Of a stretch of DNA of 8,917 nucleotides, positions 1 to 8,917 are shown piece by piece. Positions within the stretch are counted from its first letter, which is position 1. Every line of letters starts with the position of its first letter. Under the pieces are notes generated by a model. The model was not told the DNA's origin, did not search any database, and saw only the letters and a program-made list of their open reading frames with translations. The stretch lies in the NCBI GenBank assembly GCA_955652795.1, contig CATPBQ010000145.1, positions 1 through 8,917 on the forward strand, written 5' to 3'. This stretch comes from an uncultured Steroidobacteraceae bacterium (GTDB taxonomy: Bacteria > Pseudomonadota > Gammaproteobacteria > Steroidobacterales > Steroidobacteraceae). The translations under genes were made by a program, and so were the position numbers.

Positions 1-1071
1 CTCCACCTGTTCGGCGCCCACGATCTCGATCGGCTGGCGGTTGAAGAGAAACTCGACCCCTTCTTCACGGCTGTTGCGGTAGTCGCGCCGCGAGCCGGTC
101 ATGTTGCGCTCATCGCGCCGGTAGGTGCAGGTCACGGACTGTGCCCCCTGGCGGATGGCGGTGCGGTTGCAGTCCATGGCGGTATCCCCGCCCCCCAGCA
201 CCATCACGCGCCTGCCGCGCAGGCTGATGAGCGAGTTGCTGCTGCCGGGGAACCCGAGCTCGTGCCGGATGTTGGAAATGAGGTACGGCAGCGCCTCGTA
301 AACTCCCGGCAGATCCTCGCCCGGGAAGCCGCCCCTGACATAGGTGTAGGTCCCCATGCCGAGGAACACGGCGTCGTATTCTCCCAGCAGCCTCGCGAAG
401 GCCACGTCGGCGCCGACCTCGCAACCGAGGCGAAACTCGACCCCCATTTCCTCCATGATCTCGCGGCGCTTCTCCACCACCTCTTTCTCGAGCTTGAAGG
501 GCGGGATGCCGAAGGTGAGCAGCCCGCCGATGCGGGCATGGCGATCGAACACCACCGGCTGCACGCCGCCGCGCACCAGGATGTCGGCGCACGCCAGGCC
601 CGCCGGACCCGCTCCGACGACCGCCACGCGCTTAGCCGTAGGCTGCACGTTCGACATGTCGGGCTTCCAGCCGGCTTTGAGCGCCTCGTCGGTGATGTAC
701 TTTTCGATCGCACCGATGCTGACCGCGCCCAGGCCGTCATTCAGCGTGCAGGCGCCCTCGCACAGGCGATCCTGCGGGCAGATGCGGCCGCACACCTCGG
801 GGAGCGAGTTGGTCTTGTGAGACAGCTCCGCCGCCTCGAACAGATTCCCCTCCTCGATCAGCTTCAGCCAGTTGGGGATGTAGTTGTGAACCGGGCATTT
901 CCACTCGCAGAACGGATTGCCGCAGGCGATACAGCGCCCCGCCTGCTGGGCTGCGCCGCTCGCATCGTAGGACGCGTAGATCTCGCGGAAATTGACTACC
1001 CGCGCCTCCACCGCCGTCTTGGCCGGATCTGAGCGCGGGATGTCGAGGAATTGCAGGTTCTTGTCGGCCAT
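1..1071 (-). CDS. gltD: Glutamate synthase [NADPH] small subunit GltD (3'-truncated by window edge)
   Basis: The small (beta) subunit oxidises NADPH and passes electrons through FAD and Fe-S clusters to the large subunit, where 2-oxoglutarate and ammonia from glutamine become glutamate. The visible 357 codons cover the N-terminus; the family is about 470 residues, so roughly 115 C-terminal residues lie beyond position 1. Seen in the translation: two Cys-rich Fe-S motifs, C47-x2-C50-x4-C55-x3-C59 (RCIACGNPFCEWKCP) and C94-x3-C98-x5-C104-x3-C108; the FAD dinucleotide fold GAGPAGL at 153-159; and the NADPH-fold motif VLGGGDTAMD at 291-300. The ATG at 1071-1069 gives MADKNLQFLDIPR, a typical GltD N-terminus, preceded by a GAAGG about 10 nt upstream that overlaps the gltB stop. 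It lies 14 bp after gltB on the same strand, so it is almost certainly cotranscribed and translationally coupled. No frameshift or missing key residue is seen in the visible part. Confidence 0.97.
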   Translation of the reverse strand, partial: MADKNLQFLDIPRSDPAKTAVEARVVNFREIYASYDASGAAQQAGRCIACGNPFCEWKCPVHNYIPNWLKLIEEGNLFEAAELSHKTNSLPEVCGRICPQDRLCEGACTLNDGLGAVSIGAIEKYITDEALKAGWKPDMSNVQPTAKRVAVVGAGPAGLACADILVRGGVQPVVFDRHARIGGLLTFGIPPFKLEKEVVEKRREIMEEMGVEFRLGCEVGADVAFARLLGEYDAVFLGMGTYTYVRGGFPGEDLPGVYEALPYLISNIRHELGFPGSSNSLISLRGRRVMVLGGGDTAMDCNRTAIRQGAQSVTCTYRRDERNMTGSRRDYRNSREEGVEFLFNRQPIEIVGAEQVE

Positions 1072-1085
1072 GAGTTGCGCAACCT

Positions 1086-5546
<4,461 letters not shown>

Positions 5547-5588
5547 GGTGGGCGGCCTCGAGGTTCTTCAGGCGGCAGCTATGCCTGC

Positions 5589-5612
5589 CCCGCGGGATCT
5601 GCGACCCGCGGG
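5589..5612 (-). repeat. Paired CCCGCGGG palindromes / stem-loop in gltB leader
   Basis: Two copies of the 8-bp palindrome CCCGCGGG lie at 5589-5596 and 5605-5612, separated by 8 nt. Because each copy is self-complementary, the pair can form one 8-bp all-GC stem with an 8-nt loop in RNA. In DNA it could act as two half-sites with a 16-bp period. It lies 42-65 nt upstream of the gltB start codon. The repeats are directly visible; function is unknown. Confidence 0.6.
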
Positions 5613-5646
5613 CTCAGACACTGGCAATTCATGCGCTCAGGAGATC

Positions 5647-5666
5647 CGCAGGACCTGTGGTCCGCG
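5647..5666 (-). repeat. Stem-loop in gltB leader, GGACC/GGTCC arms
   Basis: The arms GGACC (5651-5655) and GGTCC (5659-5663) flank a 3-nt loop. Allowing one bulged base (5650), the stem extends by three pairs (CGC with GCG) to 8 bp. There is no downstream T-run on the gltB strand, so terminator function is not supported. Confidence 0.5.
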
Positions 5667-5671
5667 AATGT

Positions 5672-5720
5672 CAGTCGAGGCCGGACGGGCGTGAGACCGT
5701 GCCATCCCGTCGATCGACTG
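5672..5720 (-). repeat. Long interrupted stem-loop at start of gltB leader
   Basis: Nested inverted repeats are visible: outer arms CAGTCGA (5672-5678) and TCGACTG (5714-5720), and inner arms GACGGG (5684-5689) and CCCGTC (5706-5711). They give 13 base pairs with an asymmetric 5/2-nt internal loop and a 16-nt apical loop. The right arm also contains a perfect 10-bp DNA palindrome, GTCGATCGAC (5709-5718), which could instead be a protein operator just downstream of the transcription start. Which reading applies, if either, cannot be told from one sequence. Confidence 0.5.
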
Positions 5721-5744
5721 TCTTACACCATCACTATGCGTTCG

Positions 5745-5772
5745 ATAATACCGGCCCGCGAGGGGCTTGCAA
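5745..5772 (-). promoter_or_regulatory. Predicted sigma70-type promoter for gltBD
   Basis: On the minus strand, TTGCAA (5772-5767; 4/6 match to TTGACA) is followed after exactly 16 bp by TATTAT (5750-5745; 5/6 match to TATAAT). This AT-rich -10 stands out in very GC-rich surroundings. The -35 begins 18 bp after the protease stop codon, so gltBD can be transcribed independently of the upstream gene. The predicted start is near 5738, giving a leader of about 190 nt. Confidence 0.65.
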
Positions 5773-5789
5773 GAGCGTTGCGGCGACCC

Positions 5790-6761
5790 TCAGGGCGGCT
5801 CGCGTACCGTGAGCGCGATGTTCACCAGCTGCGTACGGCGCACGACCTGCAGCGTGAGCGGGCTCCCGGGCGGCACGCGGCTCAGGCGCCGGTGCAGCGC
5901 ATCGACCCCGTCCACCGGCTGATCGTCCACGGCCACGATCAGGTCCCCGGGCTGCAGATCCGACTCCGCGGCCGGTCCCTGGCTCTCGCGCGACAGCACT
6001 TCAACCGCGCGTGCAGCGCGCAGGCCCAGCGCCCGCACCAGTCTCAGATCGAGCGGCCGGTCGCGCGCGCCCACACCGAGCCAGGCGCGGCGCACGCGTC
6101 CCTGGGTGAGGATCTCCGTCAGCACCCATTGCGCGGTCACCGCGGGAATGGCGAAGCCGATGCCCTGCGCCATGGCGATGATCGCGGTGTTGATGCCGGC
6201 CACGCGCCCGTGCGCGTCCACCAGCGGCCCGCCGGAGTTTCCGGGATTGAGCGCGGCGCTGTGCTGCACGACGCCTTCGATCAGCCGGCCGTGGCGGCTG
6301 CGCAGCGAGCGTCCCAGGGCGCTCACGACGCCGGCGGACACGGTCGACTCGAACCCGTATGGATTGCCGACCGCGACGACGAGCTGGCCGGCGCGCAGAG
6401 GCTGCGTGCTGGCGAGGCGCGCGTACGGCAGCGCCCCGGCCTGCGCGCGCAGCACGGCGAGATCGGTGGCCGGATCGCGGCCCGTGACGACGGCTGGTAC
6501 GCTGCGACCGTCGACGAACGTGACGCGCGCCTGCGCCACGCGCTGCACGACGTGCTCGTTGGTCAACAGATAGCCGTCGGGGGTCACGACCACCCCCGAG
6601 CCCGCGCTACCGCGCGCCCGTGCAGCTTCCGCGGCGCCTCCCACGTACACGCTGACCACCGCCGGACCCACCTCATCGACCGCGCCCACCACCGCGGCGG
6701 AATACGCATCCAGGGGGTCGGGCGGGGACGACGGCTCCGGCGGCACGGCATCAGCGAGCAT
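5790..6761 (-). CDS. HtrA/DegP-like S1C serine protease with one PDZ domain
   Basis: A trypsin-fold serine endopeptidase of the HtrA family, 323 residues with the chosen start. The catalytic triad is visible: His70 in TNEHVV, Asp100 in DPATDLAVL, Ser176 in NPGNSGGPL. The conserved GIGFAIPA follows at 200-207. A single PDZ domain (about 225-318, beginning RAWLGV, with the QPGDLIVAVDDQPVDG core) would bind substrate or regulate activity. HtrA proteases normally act in the periplasm on misfolded envelope proteins, but no signal peptide or membrane anchor is visible here: the N-terminus is Pro- and acidic-rich (MLADAVPPEP). An in-frame ATG at 6872 would add 37 Arg/Pro-rich residues that also form no signal, so I chose 6761, where family similarity begins. 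No strong Shine-Dalgarno precedes it. The usual Gln-Thr-Asp-Ala before the active-site loop is Gln-His-Ser-Ala (166-169). It is divergent from the antiporter gene and followed by the gltB promoter. Substrate and location are unknown. Confidence 0.9.
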   Translation of the reverse strand: MLADAVPPEPSSPPDPLDAYSAAVVGAVDEVGPAVVSVYVGGAAEAARARGSAGSGVVVTPDGYLLTNEHVVQRVAQARVTFVDGRSVPAVVTGRDPATDLAVLRAQAGALPYARLASTQPLRAGQLVVAVGNPYGFESTVSAGVVSALGRSLRSRHGRLIEGVVQHSAALNPGNSGGPLVDAHGRVAGINTAIIAMAQGIGFAIPAVTAQWVLTEILTQGRVRRAWLGVGARDRPLDLRLVRALGLRAARAVEVLSRESQGPAAESDLQPGDLIVAVDDQPVDGVDALHRRLSRVPPGSPLTLQVVRRTQLVNIALTVREPP

Positions 6762-6877
6762 CGCGCAGGCATGGGGACCGGCCGGACAGAACTCAAGGGG
6801 TGGCGCTTCAGGGGCGGGAAGCGGGCGCCCGCCTTGAGGCCGGCGCTGCCGATTCCTGCCAGAATCGCGCAAGCCCC
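6762..6877. promoter_or_regulatory. Divergent intergenic region between protease and antiporter genes
   Basis: These 116 bp separate the two divergently oriented start codons and must contain, or lie near, both promoters unless transcription begins inside the coding regions. I found no convincing -35/-10 pair: TTGAGG (6834-6839) and CAGAAT (6860-6865) on the plus strand are 20 bp apart, too far for a good sigma70 site. The dominant feature is the dyad at 6792-6838. Neither flanking gene has a strong Shine-Dalgarno, so leaderless or weakly initiated messages are possible. Confidence 0.4.
6792..6838. repeat. Large imperfect dyad between divergent genes
   Basis: The outer inverted arms CTCAAGG (6792-6798) and CCTTGAG (6832-6838) enclose a second inverted pair, GCTTC (6805-6809) and GAAGC (6818-6822). 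The right side also carries a perfect 12-bp palindrome, GCGGGCGCCCGC (6821-6832). It could be an operator shared by the two divergent genes or a hairpin in a leader transcript. There is no T-run on either side, so it is not an evident terminator. Confidence 0.5.
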
Positions 6878-8653
6878 ATGATCTCCCTGGCCCAAACCGC
6901 CATCCTGCTCGCCGCCGCCGTCGTCGCGGTGTCGCTGTTCCGCTTCGCGAGGCTCAGCTCGATCCTCGGCTACGTTTGCGCCGGGCTCGTGATCGGCCCC
7001 TGGGGCCTGAACCTCATCGGTGACGTCGACCGCATCATGCAGGTGTCGGAGTTCGGCATCGTGCTGCTGCTCTTTATCATCGGACTGGAGCTGCAGCCGA
7101 CGCGGCTGTGGGTCATGCGGCGCGTCGTGTTCGGGCTCGGGACCGCGCAGGTGGCGCTGTGCGCCGTGCTGCTCGGCGCCGGGGCCTGGGCCCTGGGTGA
7201 GCCGCCCCTCGCGGCAGCCGTCATCGGCTTCGGGCTTTCGCTGTCGTCCACGCCACTGGTCCTGCAGGTGCTGGCCGAGCGCGGCCAGCTGAAGACGCAG
7301 CACGGGCGCGCGGCGTTCGGGATTCTGCTGTTCCAGGATCTCGCCGTGCTGCCGGCGCTCGCGCTGCTGCCGCTGCTCGCGCCGCTCCCGGGGACTCACC
7401 AGGCCGGCGGCCCCTGGTGGGTGGGGCTGCTGAAGCTCCTCGCGGTGATCGCGGTGGTCATCGGCGGCGGGCGGCTGCTGTTGCGGCCGGCGCTGCGCAT
7501 CGTGGCGCGCGTACGGGTGGGTGAAGTCTTCACCGCCGCGGCGCTGCTCACCGTCATCGCCACCGCGCTCCTGGCGAGTCTCGCGGGCCTGTCGATGGCG
7601 CTGGGCGCGTTTCTCGCCGGTGTGCTGCTCGCCGACAGCGAGTTCCGGCACGAGCTCGAGGCCGACCTCGAGCCGTTCAAGGGGCTGCTGCTCGGGCTGT
7701 TTTTCCTCGCCGTCGGCATGTCGGCGAATCTGGGGCTGCTGAAGTCCGAGCCGCTGGCGCTGCTGGCGCTGACGGGCGGATTCCTCTTCATCAAAGTCAT
7801 CGCGGTGAGCGCCTTAGGCAGGCTCGCCGGCCAGCGCGCCGACTCCGCCCGGCGGCTGGGATTCGCGCTGCCGGCGGGCGGGGAGTTTGCCTTCGTGCTG
7901 TTCACGCTCGCGGCGCGCCAGCGCATCCTGGACGCCGCGACCTCCGATCTGCTCATTCTTGCCGTGACCCTGTCGATGATGTTGGGTCCGTTGCTGCTGA
8001 TCGCGCACGAGTCCTTCATCAAACGCTGGCTCGCTCCGCCGCAGCAACCCTACGACGCCATCGAGGAGCACGACATTCCGGTCATCATCGCCGGCTTCGG
8101 GCGCTTCGGTCAGATCGTGGCGCGCATCCTGCGCGTGAAGGGCCTGCCGTTCACCGCGCTCGACAGCAGCCAGACGCACGTGGATTTCGTGCGGCGCTTC
8201 GGCAACAAGGTCTACTACGGGGATGCCTCAAGGCTGGATCTGCTGCGCGCCGCGGGCGCCGAGAGCGCGCAGATTCTGGTCCTGGCGATCGACGACGTCG
8301 ACGCCTCGACCCGTACGGCCGTGCTGGCGCGCGAGCAGTTCCCGCGCCTCAAGATCTTCGCCCGGGCGCGTAACCGCCAACATGCCTTTGCGCTCATGGA
8401 CGCGGGCGTGCAGGATGTGATCCGCGACACCTACGGCTCGAGCCTGGAGATGGCGGCCTCGGTCCTGGAGGCGCTCGGGGAGACCCCGGCGGCGGCGCGC
8501 GATGCGGTGCGCAGGTTCCGCCAGCACGATGAGGCGACGCTCGCCCTGCAATACCAGGTCAAGGACGATGAGACCAAGTTCCTCGCCACCACGCGCGAGT
8601 CCGCGCAGCAGCTGGAAAGGCTGTTCGAGGCCGACCGGACCCGGCCCGAGTAG
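6878..8653 (+). CDS. KefB/KefC-type monovalent cation:proton antiporter (CPA2 family)
   Basis: An inner-membrane K+/H+ antiporter of the CPA2 family, 591 residues (Kef proteins are about 600-620). Residues 1 to about 385 are a run of hydrophobic membrane segments containing the conserved LLFQD motif with the ion-pathway Asp154, and the cytosolic regulatory loop HELEADLEPFKG (258-269) that in Kef proteins contacts the C-terminal domain. The C-terminal RCK/KTN (TrkA-N) domain starts with the nucleotide-binding GFGRFG at 406-411, with acidic Asp429 at the end of the second strand. Numbering matches E. coli KefC as I recall it: Arg416, Phe441 (RRFG) and Arg516 are kept, but the position of the glutathione-contacting Asn551 aligns with Arg548. 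Glutathione gating is therefore uncertain, and no kefF/kefG ancillary subunit gene is in the window. The ATG at 6878 gives MISLAQTAILL, directly entering the first membrane segment; the upstream in-frame ATG at 6800 would add 26 unrelated residues. No clear Shine-Dalgarno is present. The likely role is K+ efflux and cytoplasmic pH control under electrophile or other stress. Confidence 0.93.
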   Translation: MISLAQTAILLAAAVVAVSLFRFARLSSILGYVCAGLVIGPWGLNLIGDVDRIMQVSEFGIVLLLFIIGLELQPTRLWVMRRVVFGLGTAQVALCAVLLGAGAWALGEPPLAAAVIGFGLSLSSTPLVLQVLAERGQLKTQHGRAAFGILLFQDLAVLPALALLPLLAPLPGTHQAGGPWWVGLLKLLAVIAVVIGGGRLLLRPALRIVARVRVGEVFTAAALLTVIATALLASLAGLSMALGAFLAGVLLADSEFRHELEADLEPFKGLLLGLFFLAVGMSANLGLLKSEPLALLALTGGFLFIKVIAVSALGRLAGQRADSARRLGFALPAGGEFAFVLFTLAARQRILDAATSDLLILAVTLSMMLGPLLLIAHESFIKRWLAPPQQPYDAIEEHDIPVIIAGFGRFGQIVARILRVKGLPFTALDSSQTHVDFVRRFGNKVYYGDASRLDLLRAAGAESAQILVLAIDDVDASTRTAVLAREQFPRLKIFARARNRQHAFALMDAGVQDVIRDTYGSSLEMAASVLEALGETPAAARDAVRRFRQHDEATLALQYQVKDDETKFLATTRESAQQLERLFEADRTRPE

Positions 8654-8656
8654 GAC

Positions 8657-8917
8657 ATGGACGAGGCGCGCAGCGTCCGCGAGTTCTGGTTCGGCAAGCT
8701 GCCGCAGTCCGCGGACGGCTTGAATCGCCGCATCCGCTTCTGGTTCGGAGGCGACACCACGGAGCTGGGTCGACTGCGCGACGAGCACATGCGCGTGCGC
8801 TTCGGTGAGGTGCTCGAGCAGGCCGCGAGCGGCGGGCTGGCCAGCTGGGCGGACGGTCCGCGGCGGCGCCTGAGCCTCATCCTTCTGCTCGATCAGTTCC
8901 CGCGCAACATGTTCCGC
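8657..8917 (+). CDS. DUF924 family protein (5' part only, cut by window edge)
   Basis: Eighty-seven codons are visible from ATG 8657 to the right edge with no stop, beginning MDEARSVREFWFG. Features recalled for the DUF924 (PF06041) family are present: an N-terminal FWFG, an internal RFWFGG about 20 residues later, and LSLILLLDQFPRNMFR at the visible C-terminal end. Members are about 180-200 residues, alpha-helical and TPR-like in fold, with no established biochemical role. The start lies 3 nt after the antiporter stop codon, so the two genes are very probably cotranscribed; AGGA just before the ATG is closer than an ideal ribosome binding site, which suggests translational coupling. Family assignment is from motif memory, not a profile search. 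Confidence 0.85.
   Translation, partial: MDEARSVREFWFGKLPQSADGLNRRIRFWFGGDTTELGRLRDEHMRVRFGEVLEQAASGGLASWADGPRRRLSLILLLDQFPRNMFR

Larger units (their letters stand above)
5547..5738 (-). promoter_or_regulatory. Long structured 5' leader of gltBD (predicted)
   Basis: This is the stretch between the predicted transcription start (about 5738, from the -10 at 5745-5750) and the gltB ATG. It holds no convincing gene; the ORFs on the gltB strand are only 17-22 codons with poor ribosome binding sites. Read along the minus strand, it can form three successive stem-loops (5720-5672, 5666-5647, 5612-5589), listed separately. None is followed by a U-run, so they do not look like classical intrinsic terminators. 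A GGATCT/AGATCC complementarity between the second and third stem regions would allow an alternative fold. I do not recognise a known riboswitch class. Both the boundary and the regulatory role are inferred. Confidence 0.45.

Noticed and set aside
1072..1085. TTGCGCAA palindrome in the gltB-gltD junction
   Set aside because: Only 8 bp within a 14-bp spacer that also carries the gltD ribosome binding site; no reason to think it is a regulatory site.
5637..5705. 22-codon leader ORF (ATG 5705, minus) and a following 17-codon ORF (5632-5579) upstream of gltB
   Set aside because: Neither has a good ribosome binding site or a run of Gln/Glu codons that would suggest attenuation; short ORFs of this size occur by chance.
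5690..5705. TGGCACG on the minus strand resembling the -24 element of a sigma54 promoter before gltB
   Set aside because: The -12 part (TTGC) is absent at the required spacing; the nearest GC is one base off, and sigma54 does not tolerate that shift.
6584..7651. 355-codon minus-strand open frame opposite the antiporter
   Set aside because: The product is a Gln/Arg/His/Glu-rich low-complexity string, the typical reverse frame of hydrophobic membrane-protein codons.

Overview
The window is GC-rich and densely coded, with high G/C at third codon positions. It looks like chromosomal DNA of a gammaproteobacterium-like organism. The class is inferred from gene families and composition only, and no rRNA or other phylogenetic marker is present. 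I see no tRNA, rRNA, CRISPR array, insertion sequence, integrase or phage gene.

Layout, left to right. Positions 1-1071 (minus) hold most of gltD, the NADPH-oxidising small subunit of glutamate synthase; its C-terminus runs off the left edge. Positions 1086-5546 (minus) hold a complete gltB, the large subunit, 14 bp upstream of gltD. Together they form a gltBD operon converting glutamine plus 2-oxoglutarate to two glutamates. Positions 5547-5789 are a non-coding leader/promoter region with a good sigma70-type promoter next to the upstream gene's stop, and about 190 nt of predicted leader RNA containing three inverted-repeat stem-loops. Positions 5790-6761 (minus) encode an HtrA/DegP-like (S1C) serine protease with one PDZ domain and no visible export signal. 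Positions 6762-6877 are a short divergent intergenic region with a large imperfect dyad. Positions 6878-8653 (plus) encode a KefB/KefC-type monovalent cation:proton antiporter with a C-terminal RCK/KTN domain. Positions 8657-8917 (plus) hold the start of a DUF924-family gene, cut by the right edge and only 3 nt after the antiporter stop.

Functionally this is core metabolism (ammonia assimilation) beside envelope/stress housekeeping (protease, K+ efflux). Nothing resembles a defence, mobile or otherwise novel multi-gene system. The items most worth a second look are the structured gltB leader, the apparently unexported HtrA-like protease, and the changed glutathione-contact position in the Kef-like antiporter.
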